This document shows positions 1-7,963 of a DNA stretch of 10,828 bases, piece by piece. The position numbers were made by a program, and so were the translations under genes. The notes beneath the pieces were generated by a model. That model was given only the letters and a program-made list of their open reading frames with translations. It was not told the origin of the DNA and did no database searches. Each line of letters starts with the position of its first letter. The stretch's first letter is position 1. The DNA lies in assembly GCA_902490355.1 (NCBI GenBank), contig CABUDN010000089.1, positions 1-10,828 on the forward strand, given 5' to 3'. The stretch comes from an uncultured Oscillibacter sp. GTDB taxonomy: Bacteria > Bacillota > Clostridia > Oscillospirales > Oscillospiraceae.

Positions 1-66
1 ATCGCCGCCCGGACGTGATGAGAAAATGCTGGAGGTACTGCGTGACCCTACGGCAAAAATTGCAAG

Positions 67-108
67 AAAAAATCTGCATTGCAAGAAGAAATTCCTGCAA
101 TGCAGATT
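67..108 (-). terminator. Intrinsic terminator of the pyr operon
   Basis: A perfect 13-bp inverted repeat pairs 71-83 with 96-108. Inside it, past one A/C mismatch, GAA (85-87) can pair with TTC (92-94). On the minus strand the hairpin is followed directly by six Ts (72-67), and a second T-run lies a little further on (59-55). It begins about 70 nt past the pyrI stop codon. The other side of the stem has no T-run, so it should act only on minus-strand transcripts. It marks the end of the pyrC-to-pyrI transcript. Confidence 0.88.
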
Positions 109-177
109 GAAAGCGAAATCAGGAATCCGCAGCGCCGGCGGAGGGGATGGATGCAATCCGGCGGGACGGCGCCATCA

Positions 178-600
178 TCAGCGCTTGTCCTTCGCAGTGT
201 CGCAGTAAGCGCAGCGGTAGGTGTGCTTTTCGGCGTCGCTGAGCAGGAAGATGGCGTCCAGCTGCGGCTCGGCCACGGTGATGCAGCGGGGATTCTTGCA
301 GTGGATGATGTTCACCAGCTTCTTGGGCAGTTCCAGGTGCTTTTTTTCCACACGCTTGCCGTTGCGAATGATGTTGACGGTGATATTGGCGTCGATATAG
401 CCCAGCACGTCCAGATCCACCTCCATGGGGGAGTCGATCTTGATGATGTCCTTCTTCCCCATGCGGTCGCTGCGGACGTTCTTGATGATGGCCACGGAGC
501 AGTCCAGCTCATCGAGGTGGAGGTAGCGGTAGATGTCCATGCTCTTGCCGGCCTGGATGTGGTCCAGAACCACGCCGTTTTGGATGCTGTCGATATTCAT
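178..600 (-). CDS. pyrI: Aspartate carbamoyltransferase regulatory chain PyrI
   Basis: This 140-residue protein is the regulatory subunit of class B aspartate carbamoyltransferase. In the known family it binds nucleotide effectors (CTP, UTP, ATP) in its N-terminal domain and contacts the catalytic PyrB trimers through a C-terminal zinc domain. The zinc site is visible as Cys101-x4-Cys106 and Cys130-x2-Cys133, the usual spacing. The N-terminal part (about 1-95) carries the expected segments, including GKRVEKKHLELP at 81-92. Length is slightly below the roughly 150 residues of the E. coli protein. ATG is preceded by AAGGGAG (609-615) with 8 nt spacing, and only 16 nt separate it from the pyrB stop. 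Being last in the operon next to pyrB fits a PyrB6PyrI6-type enzyme. Which nucleotide activates or inhibits it cannot be read from sequence. Confidence 0.96.
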   Translation of the reverse strand: MNIDSIQNGVVLDHIQAGKSMDIYRYLHLDELDCSVAIIKNVRSDRMGKKDIIKIDSPMEVDLDVLGYIDANITVNIIRNGKRVEKKHLELPKKLVNIIHCKNPRCITVAEPQLDAIFLLSDAEKHTYRCAYCDTAKDKR

Positions 601-616
601 GCTTGCAACTCCCTTC

Positions 617-1537
617 TCAGACCTCGATGCCCAGCAGCTTCATGATGAGGGCCATGCGGATGAACTTGCCGTTTTTAACCTGCTTCCAGTAAGTGGCGCG
701 GGGATCCCGGTCCACGGCCACGGAAATCTCGTTGACCCGGGGCAGGGGATGCAGGATGGAGAGGGTCTCCTTGGCGTTCACCAGCTTTTCCGGGGTGAGG
801 ACATAGCTGTCCTTCAAGCGCAGGTACTCCTCTTCGTTGAAGAAACGCTCCTTCTGGACACGGGTCATATAGAGGATGTCCAGCTGGGGAATGACGGATT
901 CCAGATCGGTGGTCTGGGTGTAGGGGATGCCGCGCTTCTTGAACGCCTCTTCCTTGACATAGCGGGGGAGCTTGAGCTCCAGGGGGGAGATGAGGACGTA
1001 GTTGATGTCCGTATAGCGGCTCAGGGCATTGACCAGGGAGTGCACGGTGCGGCCGAACTTCAGGTCGCCGCAGAAGCCGATGGTGAAGCCGTTGAGCTTG
1101 CCCTTTTCCCGGTGGATGGTCAGAAGGTCGGTCAGGGTCTGGGTGGGGTGGTTGTGGCCGCCGTCACCGGCATTGATGATGGGCACCTCGGAGAACTGCG
1201 CCGCCGCGTAGGGAGCGCCTTCCTTGGGATGGCGCATGGCGATGATGTCGGCGTAGCAGCTGACGGTGTGGATGGTGTCGCCCACAGTCTCACCCTTGGC
1301 GGTAGAGCTGCTCTGGGCCTCGGAAAAGCCCAGCACGCTGCCGCCCAGGGCCAGCATGGCGGATTCAAAGGAGAGCCGGGTCCGGGTGGAAGGCTCGAAG
1401 AACAAGGTGGCCAGCTGCTTGTGGGCGCAGGCGTTCTGATACTTGGCGGGGTTTGCGATGATATCCTCGGCGGTGGCAATCAGCTGGTCGATTTCTTCCA
1501 CCGTCAGGTCGGTGATGTCGATTACATTTCTGGGCAT
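617..1537 (-). CDS. pyrB: Aspartate carbamoyltransferase catalytic chain PyrB
   Basis: This 306-residue cytosolic enzyme condenses carbamoyl phosphate with L-aspartate to N-carbamoyl-aspartate, the first committed step of pyrimidine synthesis. The carbamoyl-phosphate loop is present as Ser50-Thr-Arg-Thr-Arg54. Other catalytic positions are visible: the mobile Lys81 (SSSTAKGE), His130 in HNHPTQ, Arg163 in FGRTVHSL, Arg226 and Gln228 in TRVQKERF, and HPLPRV at 263-268. Length is typical of the family. The start ATG has GAGGAGG 7 nt upstream; this site overlaps the pyrE stop codon, and the intergenic gap is 12 nt. pyrI follows after 16 nt, so the holoenzyme is expected to be the allosterically regulated class B form. 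Nothing looks damaged or foreign. Confidence 0.98.
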   Translation of the reverse strand: MPRNVIDITDLTVEEIDQLIATAEDIIANPAKYQNACAHKQLATLFFEPSTRTRLSFESAMLALGGSVLGFSEAQSSSTAKGETVGDTIHTVSCYADIIAMRHPKEGAPYAAAQFSEVPIINAGDGGHNHPTQTLTDLLTIHREKGKLNGFTIGFCGDLKFGRTVHSLVNALSRYTDINYVLISPLELKLPRYVKEEAFKKRGIPYTQTTDLESVIPQLDILYMTRVQKERFFNEEEYLRLKDSYVLTPEKLVNAKETLSILHPLPRVNEISVAVDRDPRATYWKQVKNGKFIRMALIMKLLGIEV

Positions 1538-1549
1538 TGCGGTTCCTCC

Positions 1550-2185
1550 TCAGTGAATCCAGCTCTCGTCGGAGGGGTTGGCACGGAACTTCTTGAGCCG
1601 CTCGATATCCTCCGGACGGATCTTCCCCTCGTCAGCGGCTACCTGGCACACGGCGTCGAAGTTGGAGAGGCTGAAATTGGTGACGTTGGCAGCGGCCAGA
1701 CGGTCCAGACCCTTCTGGAGGCCATAGGTGAAGATGGACACGATGCCCAGCACCTCGGCGCCGGCCTCCCGCAGGGCCTCCACCACTTCGATGCAGCTGC
1801 CGCCGGTGGAGATCAGGTCCTCCACCACCACGACCTTCTGGCCCTTCTCCAGCTTGCCTTCGATGCGGTTGCCGCGGCCGTGGTCCTTGTTGCCGGAGCG
1901 GACATAGCCCATGGGCAGTCCCATGAGATGGCCGACGATGGCGGCGTGGGCGATGCCGGCGGTGGAGGTGCCCATCAGGACCTCCACATTGGGATAGTGC
2001 TTGCAGATCAGATCCACCAGGCCTTCTTCCACATGGGTGCGGACGGCGGGAGCGGTGAGGGTCAGGCGGTTGTCGCAGTAGATGGGGCTCTTGATGCCGC
2101 TGGCCCAGGTGAAGGGCTCATCGGGGCGCAGAAACACCGCGCCGATGGACAGCAGATCGTGGGCAATGATACGTTCCAAACTCAT
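1550..2185 (-). CDS. pyrE: Orotate phosphoribosyltransferase PyrE
   Basis: The 211-residue product transfers phosphoribosyl from PRPP to orotate, making orotidine 5'-phosphate, the fifth step of UMP synthesis. The PRPP-binding signature of type I phosphoribosyltransferases is clear as [13 protein letters not shown] at 118-130. The basic flexible loop is at about 95-108 ([14 protein letters not shown]), and an N-terminal orotate-site segment lies around 28-40 ([13 protein letters not shown]). Start choice: the reading frame stays open a further 39 codons upstream, but that extension is proline/tryptophan-rich, unlike the family, and overlaps the small membrane-protein ORF. The ATG used here has AAGGAGG (2195-2201) 9 nt upstream. 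It works directly before PyrF in the pathway, whose gene lies just upstream, and is followed by pyrB after 12 nt. Confidence 0.97.
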   Translation of the reverse strand: MSLERIIAHDLLSIGAVFLRPDEPFTWASGIKSPIYCDNRLTLTAPAVRTHVEEGLVDLICKHYPNVEVLMGTSTAGIAHAAIVGHLMGLPMGYVRSGNKDHGRGNRIEGKLEKGQKVVVVEDLISTGGSCIEVVEALREAGAEVLGIVSIFTYGLQKGLDRLAAANVTNFSLSNFDAVCQVAADEGKIRPEDIERLKKFRANPSDESWIH

Positions 2186-2222
2186 AATCAAAATCCTCCT
2201 TGGCAGAATACAAACGAATGGG

Positions 2223-2387
2223 TTACTTCCTCCGGCCGATCCAGGCGGCGGATGCAGCCACCACGGCAGCCAGATACACCAGGGCACACTCCGTGTACCC
2301 ATAAGGCAGGCGGTCGATTAGAATGAGACCGAGAAACAGCGTGATGAGAAAGACCGCCAATACGGTCCACAACGCGTTGCGGTCCAT
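2223..2387 (-). CDS. Small two-helix membrane protein, unknown function
   Basis: I do not recognise this 54-codon ORF. It runs ATG to TAA and fills the otherwise unexplained space between pyrF and pyrE. The product begins MDRNALWTV. It has one hydrophobic stretch at about residues 6-24 (rich in L, V, I and F), a short turn with D25, R26, P28 and G30, a second hydrophobic stretch at about 35-50 (rich in A and V), and ends GRRK. By the positive-inside rule both ends would be cytoplasmic, giving a helical hairpin. Its start lies 3 nt after the pyrF stop and has no good Shine-Dalgarno, which suggests translational coupling to pyrF. pyrE follows after 37 nt. No catalytic motif is visible. A role in anchoring or regulating pyrimidine enzymes, or in uracil/nucleoside movement, would be speculation. 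It could also be an operon passenger. Confidence 0.7.
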   Translation of the reverse strand: MDRNALWTVLAVFLITLFLGLILIDRLPYGYTECALVYLAAVVAASAAWIGRRK

Positions 2388-2390
2388 GGA

Positions 2391-3095
2391 TCAGGCGCCC
2401 AAAAAGTCCCTGACGGCCCGGCGATAGGCGGCCACCACGTCCTCGGCCTGGGTGATGGGGCGGCCCACCACGATATAGTCGCAGCCGGACTTGCCCGCCT
2501 TCTCGGGGGTCATGATCCGCTTCTGATCGCCCACGGCGGAGTCGGCAAAGCGGATGCCCGGGGTGACGGTGAGGAAGGACTCGCCGCAGTGCTCCTTGAC
2601 CAGGGCAGCCTCCAGGGGAGAGCACACCACGCCGTCCAGACCGCACTGGGCGGCGTTTTTGGCGTAGGACATGACCGTCTCCGCCATGGGGACGTCAATG
2701 AGCAGCTCATTTTTCAGCGCGGCGGCGTCGGTGGAGGTCAGCTGGGTGACGGCGATGAGCAGGGGGCGGGTGCCGTCGGGCCGGGTGAGGCCTTCCAGGG
2801 CGGCGCGCATCATTTCACCGGCACCGGCGGCATGGAGGTTCACCATGTCCACATCCAGGTGGCTGAGCACGCTCATGGCACGCTTGACCGTATTGGGAAT
2901 GTCGTGGAGCTTGAGGTCCAGGAAGATCTTGTGGCCCCGGGCCTTGATGTCCCGGACCACCTGGGGGCCTTCCGCATAGAACAGCTCCATGCCGATCTTC
3001 ACAAAGGGCTTTTCTCCGGCGGGGAACTGGTCCAAAAAGGCCAGGGTCTCCTCCCGGGTGGGGAAATCCAGCGCGATGATGACGTCTTTAGCCAT
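2391..3095 (-). CDS. pyrF: Orotidine 5'-phosphate decarboxylase PyrF
   Basis: This 234-residue TIM-barrel enzyme decarboxylates OMP to UMP, the last step of the pathway. The catalytic charged array is present as Asp60-x-Lys62-x-His64-Asp65 in [12 protein letters not shown]. Asp10 (ALDF) and Lys33 (VKIG) complete the N-terminal part of the site. The phosphate-binding end is seen as TPGIR (178-182), GDQKR (189-193) and VVGRPI (209-214). Length matches the short, monofunctional bacterial form. ATG has GGAGGAG about 7 nt upstream. The first 8 nt overlap the end of pyrD (ATGGCTAA), implying translational coupling. Three nt after its own stop begins the small membrane-protein ORF. Confidence 0.98.
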   Translation of the reverse strand: MAKDVIIALDFPTREETLAFLDQFPAGEKPFVKIGMELFYAEGPQVVRDIKARGHKIFLDLKLHDIPNTVKRAMSVLSHLDVDMVNLHAAGAGEMMRAALEGLTRPDGTRPLLIAVTQLTSTDAAALKNELLIDVPMAETVMSYAKNAAQCGLDGVVCSPLEAALVKEHCGESFLTVTPGIRFADSAVGDQKRIMTPEKAGKSGCDYIVVGRPITQAEDVVAAYRRAVRDFLGA

Positions 3096-4005
3096 GATGT
3101 GCTCCTCCAGTCAGTTCAGAAATATGGTCCACGCCCAGCCGCTGGCACACGGCGGGCAGGTGTTCGATGATGGTTTTGCAGGCCATGGGGTCCACCAGGT
3201 TGGCGGCGCCCACCTCCACGGCAGCGGCACCGGCGAGCATCATCTCCGCGGCGTCCTCGGCGGAGGACACACCGCCGCAGCCGATGATGGGGATCTTCAC
3301 CGCCTCATAGACATCCCACACCATCCGCAGCGCCACGGGGAAGACCGCGGGGCCGGAGAGTCCGCCGGTGCGGTTGGCAATGACCGGGCGCTTGGTGTTC
3401 AGATCGATCCGCATGCCCAGCAGGGTGTTGATGAGGCACAGACCGTCGGCACCGGCGTCTTCGCAGGCCCGGGCGATCTCGGCAATGTCGGTGACATTGG
3501 GGGTGAGCTTCATGAAAACGGGCTTGTTGGTGACGGCCTTTACCGCCCGGGTGACCTCGGCGGCGGCGTGGGGGTCACAGCCAAAGTTTTTGCCGCCGGC
3601 GTGGACGTTGGGGCAGGAGATGTTGACCTCCAGAATGGCCACCTGTTCCACGTCGTTGAGCTTGGCGCAGTTTTCGGCGTACTCGTCCAGGGAGAACCCG
3701 CCTACATTGGCGATGACCGGGCCCTGGAAGATCTCCGCGATGTGGGGAACCTCCCGGGCAATGACGGCGTCGATGCCGGGGTTCTGGAGACCCACGGCGT
3801 TGAGCATGCCGCCGGCGGTCTCGGCGATCCGGGGCTGGGGATTGCCCAGCCGGGCCGCGCCGGTGGTGCCCTTCCAGGAGAAGCTCCCCAGGATGTTCAG
3901 ATCATAGAGTTCGGCGTATTCCCGGCCGTAGCCGAAGGTGCCGGAGGCGGGGATGATGGGATTTTTCAGTTCTACCCCTGCCAGATTCACAGACAGGTTC
4001 ACCAT
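3088..4005 (-). CDS. pyrD: Dihydroorotate dehydrogenase class 1B, catalytic subunit PyrD
   Basis: The 305-residue FMN enzyme oxidises dihydroorotate to orotate. In class 1B it forms a cytosolic heterotetramer with PyrK and passes electrons to NAD+. The catalytic base is Cys131 in NISCPN; class 2 enzymes use serine, so this is class 1. FMN-site elements include Lys46 in the SWKGTT segment, Asn129, Lys166, GGLSGPA at 214-220 and GCGGV at 242-246. Start choice: the frame is open for 67 more codons upstream, but these lie inside pyrK and are low-complexity. The chosen ATG is preceded by AAGGAGGAG and overlaps the pyrK stop by 7 nt (ATGGTGA). Direct adjacency to pyrK supports the 1B assignment. 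It ends inside the first codons of pyrF. Confidence 0.98.
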   Translation of the reverse strand: MVNLSVNLAGVELKNPIIPASGTFGYGREYAELYDLNILGSFSWKGTTGAARLGNPQPRIAETAGGMLNAVGLQNPGIDAVIAREVPHIAEIFQGPVIANVGGFSLDEYAENCAKLNDVEQVAILEVNISCPNVHAGGKNFGCDPHAAAEVTRAVKAVTNKPVFMKLTPNVTDIAEIARACEDAGADGLCLINTLLGMRIDLNTKRPVIANRTGGLSGPAVFPVALRMVWDVYEAVKIPIIGCGGVSSAEDAAEMMLAGAAAVEVGAANLVDPMACKTIIEHLPAVCQRLGVDHISELTGGAHHG

Positions 4006-4736
4006 ACGATCTCCTCCTTGTAGAGAATGGGGCCGTCCTTGCACACGCGCTTGTAGCCGTCCCGGGTGGGGATGGAGCAGCCCATGCAGGCGCCGAAGCC
4101 GCAGCCCATGCGGGCCTCGAAGCTGAACTGGCCGTCGGTGAGCTGGGGCAGGCTGTGGACTGCCTTGAGCATGGGCAGGGGACCGCAGCAGAGGACATAG
4201 TCGCACTCCGGCACGTTGCGGATGCAGTCGGTGACAAAGCCCTGCGTACCCAGGGAGCCGTCCTCGGTGGCAATGAGGAGGCGGCAGCCCAGGGAGGCGA
4301 ACTCCTCCAGGTAGAACGCGTCCTTGGCGGAGCGGAAGCCCAGCGCCACAGTGGGGGCCTGTCCGGCGTCCCGCATTCTCTGGGCCAGGCCGTAGAGCGG
4401 GGCGATGCCGATGCCGCCGCCGGCCAGGACGGGATGGTCCCCGGCCTGCGCGGGATCAAAGCCGTTGCCCAGGCCGCTGAGCACGTCCAGTTCCGTGCCG
4501 GGGACGCAGCGCACCAGCTCCCGGGTGCCGTCGCCCACCACCTTGACCAGCAGCATCAATGCCTGATCGGTCCAGTTGCAGATGGAGATGGGGCGGCGGA
4601 GGAAGCGGCCGGGCAGCTGGATGTTGACAAACTGTCCCGGTGCGGTGATGGCGGAAGTGTCGCCGGAGAGCACCAGCTCATAGGTGTCGTCAGTGAGCTG
4701 GCGGGTGTGTTCTAAGGTAAAGAGGGATTGTTTCAT
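3999..4736 (-). CDS. pyrK: Dihydroorotate dehydrogenase electron-transfer subunit PyrK
   Basis: The 245-residue protein is the FAD and [2Fe-2S] subunit of class 1B dihydroorotate dehydrogenase, carrying electrons from PyrD's FMN to NAD+. Domain order is typical. There is an N-terminal FAD-binding barrel (about 1-95) with RRPISICN at 47-54. A nucleotide-binding domain follows, with GGGIGIAPLYGLA at 106-118 and CGPLPML at 184-190. The C-terminal cluster ligands are Cys212, Cys217, Cys220 and Cys232 (C-x4-C-x2-C-x11-C). Length is close to the family's roughly 250-260. ATG is preceded by AGGAGG and overlaps the pyrC stop as ATGA; its end overlaps pyrD by 7 nt. This arrangement suggests balanced, coupled synthesis with PyrD. 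Confidence 0.98.
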   Translation of the reverse strand: MKQSLFTLEHTRQLTDDTYELVLSGDTSAITAPGQFVNIQLPGRFLRRPISICNWTDQALMLLVKVVGDGTRELVRCVPGTELDVLSGLGNGFDPAQAGDHPVLAGGGIGIAPLYGLAQRMRDAGQAPTVALGFRSAKDAFYLEEFASLGCRLLIATEDGSLGTQGFVTDCIRNVPECDYVLCCGPLPMLKAVHSLPQLTDGQFSFEARMGCGFGACMGCSIPTRDGYKRVCKDGPILYKEEIVW

Positions 4737-6022
4737 ACGTCCTCCTGTTCATTGCGCACATCGCCGAAGGCGATTTCGCCGCCGCAGATGGTCATGGCCA
4801 CACCGGCCCGGACGCCCCAGCCGTCAAAGGGCGTGGCATGGCCCAGGGAGCGGAAGGTGGTGGAGTCGATGACGTGGGGGCGGTTCAAGTCCAGCACGGT
4901 GAGATCGGCCGGAGCACCCTCGGCAATGACGCCGCCGGGCAGGCCGAAGAGGGTCCGGGGATTGAGGCACATGGTCTCAACCAGCTTCTCCATGGGGAGA
5001 ATGCCCGGTTCCACCAGCTGGGTGTAGAGCACGGAGAAGGCGCACTCCAGCCCCACAATGCCGTTGAGGCTGCCCTGCAGGCCGCCGGATTTTTCCTGGG
5101 CGGAGTGGGGGGCGTGGTCCGTGGCGATGCAGTCGATGGTGCCGTCCAGCAGACCTTCCACCAAGGCATCCCGGTCCGCTGCGGAGCGGATGGGGGGGTT
5201 CATGCGGAAGCGGCCGTGGTCCTGCAGGTCCTCGTCGCAAAGAAGCAGGTAGTGGGGGCCGGTCTCGCAGGAGACGGGCAGACCCTCGGCCTTGGCTTTC
5301 CGAATCAGCGCCACGGATTCCTTGGTGGAGATGTGGCAGAGGTGGTAGTGGCAGCCGGTCTGGCGCACCAGTTCGAGGTCCCGCTCCACCTGCCGCCACT
5401 CGCTCTCGGAGGGATTGCCGGTGAGGCCGTGGGCCCGGGCATACACACCGTCGTGGACGCACCAGCCCTTGGGCAGGTAGGCCTCGTCCTCGCTGTGGGC
5501 CACGATGGGCTTGCCCAGGGACTTGGCCAGCTCCATGGCCCGGCGCATCATCTCGTCGGACTGCACGCCGCGGCCGTCGTCGGAGAAGCCCGCCACATAG
5601 GGGGCCATGGCGGCGAGGTCCGCCAGCTCCTGGCCCTGTTCGCTGCAGGTGATGGCGCCGTAGGGATAGACATGCACCTTGGCGTGTTTGGCGATGGCGT
5701 CCAGCTGGACCTGGAGGGCCGGCAGGCTGTCGGGCACGGGTTTGAGATTGGGCATGGCGCACACGGCGGTGTAGCCGCCGGCGGCGGCAGCCGCCGTGCC
5801 GGAGTAAATGGTCTCCTTATAAGAAAAACCAGGCTCCCGAAGATGAACATGAACATCAACGAAACCTGGAACAAGGAGACGGTTATGCAGTTCAATGACC
5901 GAAAAGCCGTCCCGGGGAAGGGAGGGGGAAACAGAAACAATACGGCCCTGGTCGATGGCGACATCAGCGGTTTGGAACGTGCCGTCAAGGAAAACGGCTC
6001 CGCCGGTAAGCAGCAGACTCAT
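4733..6022 (-). CDS. pyrC: Dihydroorotase PyrC (class I)
   Basis: The 429-residue metalloenzyme of the amidohydrolase superfamily cyclises carbamoyl-aspartate to dihydroorotate. The metal motif His58-x-His60-x-Arg62 (DVHVHLREPG) is intact. Also visible are Asn92 in AMPN, Asp148-Asp149 in FSDDG, His176 in AHSED, His230 in CHIST, and Asp302 in ATDHAPH, the expected catalytic aspartate. Length fits class I rather than the roughly 345-residue E. coli-type enzyme. Start choice: the open frame continues 67 codons upstream through the promoter and the terminator of the preceding gene, so that extension cannot be translated from the operon promoter. An in-frame ATG 8 codons upstream would bury the AGGAAGGAG site, which sits about 7 nt before the ATG used here. 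It is the first gene of the pyr operon and overlaps pyrK by 4 nt. Confidence 0.97.
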   Translation of the reverse strand: MSLLLTGGAVFLDGTFQTADVAIDQGRIVSVSPSLPRDGFSVIELHNRLLVPGFVDVHVHLREPGFSYKETIYSGTAAAAAGGYTAVCAMPNLKPVPDSLPALQVQLDAIAKHAKVHVYPYGAITCSEQGQELADLAAMAPYVAGFSDDGRGVQSDEMMRRAMELAKSLGKPIVAHSEDEAYLPKGWCVHDGVYARAHGLTGNPSESEWRQVERDLELVRQTGCHYHLCHISTKESVALIRKAKAEGLPVSCETGPHYLLLCDEDLQDHGRFRMNPPIRSAADRDALVEGLLDGTIDCIATDHAPHSAQEKSGGLQGSLNGIVGLECAFSVLYTQLVEPGILPMEKLVETMCLNPRTLFGLPGGVIAEGAPADLTVLDLNRPHVIDSTTFRSLGHATPFDGWGVRAGVAMTICGGEIAFGDVRNEQEDV

Positions 6023-6059
6023 GGGATTTCTCCTTCCTCTTGCATTCATTCGACATATT

Positions 6060-6088
6060 ATAATATCGGAAAGCACCATGGTTGTCAA
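6060..6088 (-). promoter_or_regulatory. Promoter of the pyr operon
   Basis: On the minus strand a perfect -35 box TTGACA (6083-6088) is followed by a 17-nt spacer and TATTAT (6060-6065), a near-consensus -10. A shifted TATAAT (6057-6062) would need a 20-nt spacer and is less likely. Transcription should start near 6050-6053, leaving a leader of about 30 nt before the pyrC ATG that holds only the AGGAAGGAG ribosome site. The promoter lies directly below the terminator of the phospho-sugar mutase gene, so the pyr operon is an independent unit. No PyrR-binding loop or attenuator hairpin fits in such a leader. A small inverted repeat on the + strand, ACAAAACTTTGT (6134-6145), lies further upstream but cannot be assigned to a regulator. 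Confidence 0.82.
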
Positions 6089-6152
6089 CGGGAGATTGCT
6101 GGGTGAGTATACAAAAAATACAGCGGGAGAGGACAAAACTTTGTGTGGGAGG

Positions 6153-6185
6153 AAAACAGGCTCCGGAGGGGTCTCCGGAGCCTGT
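6153..6185 (-). terminator. Intrinsic terminator after the phospho-sugar mutase gene
   Basis: A perfect 13-bp GC-rich stem pairs 6156-6168 with 6173-6185 around a 4-nt loop. On the minus strand it runs into TTTT (6156-6153, the first T shared with the stem base) and then CC. It begins 13 nt after the mutase stop codon. No T-run follows on the plus strand. It separates the murA-to-mutase block from the pyr promoter 65 nt further on. Confidence 0.85.
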
Positions 6186-6198
6186 CTGTGCAGATGGA

Positions 6199-7926
6199 TT
6201 ATTTTTTCAGGGTGTCCACCCACTTGCCGTATTTTTCCAGATTGGCGGCAGCGTCGGCGGCGTCTTTGCCCTGGGTGAGGATGTAGACCTTGATCTTGGG
6301 CTCCGTGCCGGAGGGACGGACGATGACGGAGGTGCCGTCGGCCATCTCGAAGCGCAGCACGTTGGAGCCGGTCAGCTCCATGGTGGACAGGGCGCCGGTG
6401 GCACAGTCCACCACAGATCCATCCTGATAGTCCTTGCGGGCCACCACGTCCACGCCGGAGAGCTGGGCGGGAGGATTCTGACGCAGGGACTGCATGAGGT
6501 TGGCCATATCCTTCAGACCGTCCAGACCGGGCATGACCAGGTTGTAGGTCTTTTCAGCGTAGTAGCCGTACTTTTCAAAGAGGGCATCCAGGGCGTCGGC
6601 CAGGGTCATGCCCTGGGCGGCGTACCAGGCGGCCATCTCCGTGAGCATCAGAGAGGCGGTGACGGCGTCCTTGTCCCGGACGTAGTCGCCGAACATGTAG
6701 CCGTAGGACTCCTCGTAGGAGAAGATGACCTTCCCCTCGCCGGAGGATTCCAGCTTATCCTTCTTCTCGGCCAGGAACTTGAAGCCGGTGAAGGTATCGT
6801 AGCAGGAAAGGCCGTTGACCTCGGCCACCTTGCGGGCCATTTCGGTGGTGACGATGGTCTTGAGGGCCACGGGCTTTTCGGGAAGCTTTCCGGCCCGCTT
6901 CATGGCGCCGATCAGGTAGTCCAGCATCAGCACGCCGGTCTGGTTGCCGGAGATGACCTTGAATTCGCCGCTCTTGGTCTTGACCATGATGCCCACGCGG
7001 TCGGCGTCGGGATCGGAGCCCAGGATGAAGTCGGCGCCTTCCAGCTTGGCCAGTTCCACAGCCAGGGCGAAGCCCTCGGGATTCTCCGGGTTGGGGGAGA
7101 CCACCGTGGGGAAGTTGCCGTCAATGACCATCTGCTCGGGCACGCAGATCAGGTGCTGAATGCCCAGGCGGCGCAGGGCCTCGGGGATGAGCTTGTGGCC
7201 GGTGCCGTGGAAGGGGGTATAGACCAGCTTGAAGGAATCTGCCACCCGGGCCACGGTATCGGGATCGTTGACCTGGGCCATGACGTTGGCGAGGAATTTC
7301 TCGTCGGTCTCGGCGCCCAGGATCTCGATCATGCCCGTTTTCACAGCCTCGTCGTAGGGCATGGTGCGGATGTCGTTGAAAATGTCGATCTCGCTCAGGC
7401 GCTTGGCAATGGCGTCGGCGTGGTGGGGCGGCAGCTGGGCGCCGTCCTCCCAGTAGACCTTGTAGCCGTTGTACTCCTTGGGGTTGTGGCTGGCGGTGAC
7501 GTTGATGCCTGCCTGGCAGTGGTATTCCCGCACCGCAAAGCTCAGCTCGGGCGTGGGACGCAGGGACTCAAAGATCCGCACGTGGATGCCGTTGGCGGCG
7601 CACACCTCAGCGGCGGCCCGGGCAAACTCCATGGAGTGGTTCCGGCAGTCCATGCAGATGGCCACGCCCCGACGCTTGCCCTCTTCGCCCTCGGCGCAGA
7701 TGACATCGGCGAAGCCCTGGGTGGCCCAGCGGATGACGTGGATGTTCATGTTGTGCAGTCCGGTGTACATGGTGCCCCGCAGTCCGGCGGTGCCGAACTC
7801 CAGAGGACCGTAAAACCGGGCCTCAATCTCCTTGGGGTCGCTGCGGATCGCCTCCAGCTCCGCGCGCTCTTCCTGGCTCAGTGCGGGACTGGAGAGCCAT
7901 TTCTCATATTCCTTCATGAAATCCAT
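6199..7926 (-). CDS. Phospho-sugar mutase (phosphoglucomutase/phosphomannomutase family)
   Basis: This 575-residue cytosolic enzyme belongs to the alpha-D-phosphohexomutase superfamily, which moves phosphate between C1 and C6 of hexoses. The four signature sites appear in order. The catalytic phosphoserine loop is TASHNP, with Ser146. The Mg2+ loop is DPDADR at 305-310. The sugar-recognition loop is YEESYG at 404-409, and the phosphate-binding loop is RPSGTEPK at 537-544. Near the N-terminus GTAGLRG (46-52) is also typical. The length and the EESYG loop match the long Firmicute group that includes Bacillus PgcA (alpha-phosphoglucomutase), giving glucose-1-phosphate for envelope polymers or glycogen. 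Substrate choice cannot be settled by sequence alone. The ATG has AGGAGGAG upstream; a second in-frame ATG lies three codons on. It follows rlmH after 37 nt. Confidence 0.95.
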   Translation of the reverse strand: MDFMKEYEKWLSSPALSQEERAELEAIRSDPKEIEARFYGPLEFGTAGLRGTMYTGLHNMNIHVIRWATQGFADVICAEGEEGKRRGVAICMDCRNHSMEFARAAAEVCAANGIHVRIFESLRPTPELSFAVREYHCQAGINVTASHNPKEYNGYKVYWEDGAQLPPHHADAIAKRLSEIDIFNDIRTMPYDEAVKTGMIEILGAETDEKFLANVMAQVNDPDTVARVADSFKLVYTPFHGTGHKLIPEALRRLGIQHLICVPEQMVIDGNFPTVVSPNPENPEGFALAVELAKLEGADFILGSDPDADRVGIMVKTKSGEFKVISGNQTGVLMLDYLIGAMKRAGKLPEKPVALKTIVTTEMARKVAEVNGLSCYDTFTGFKFLAEKKDKLESSGEGKVIFSYEESYGYMFGDYVRDKDAVTASLMLTEMAAWYAAQGMTLADALDALFEKYGYYAEKTYNLVMPGLDGLKDMANLMQSLRQNPPAQLSGVDVVARKDYQDGSVVDCATGALSTMELTGSNVLRFEMADGTSVIVRPSGTEPKIKVYILTQGKDAADAAANLEKYGKWVDTLKK

Positions 7927-7963
7927 AGTGCTGCTCCTCCTCTATAATATATCTGGAAAACCG

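Noticed and set aside
1..66. Possible end of another gene beyond the pyr terminator
   Set aside because: Short open frames exist on both strands but none gives a recognisable protein segment; too little sequence to assign.
109..177. GC-rich partial inverted repeats between the pyrI stop and the terminator
   Set aside because: The pairing is short and interrupted, and no T-run follows; the real terminator is the 71-108 hairpin.
1550..2302. Longer pyrE with 39 extra N-terminal residues
   Set aside because: The extension does not resemble the family, runs through the small membrane-protein ORF, and the internal ATG at 2185 has an AAGGAGG at good spacing.
533..2326. A 597-codon plus-strand open frame, and similar long frames at 4838-6106, 6082-7947 and 9327-10805
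   Set aside because: They lie antisense to well-supported pyrB/pyrE, pyrC, the mutase and murA. Their translations are rich in G, A, H, V and D with no domains, which is typical of shadow frames opposite GC-rich genes.
3088..4206. Longer pyrD with 67 extra residues
   Set aside because: The extra part is a shadow of pyrK; the ATG at 4005 follows AAGGAGGAG and gives the normal class 1B length.
4733..6223. Longer pyrC reaching into the mutase terminator
   Set aside because: The extension crosses the promoter and terminator and would need a transcript from the upstream operon; the ATG at 6022 has a proper ribosome site and family-like N-terminus.
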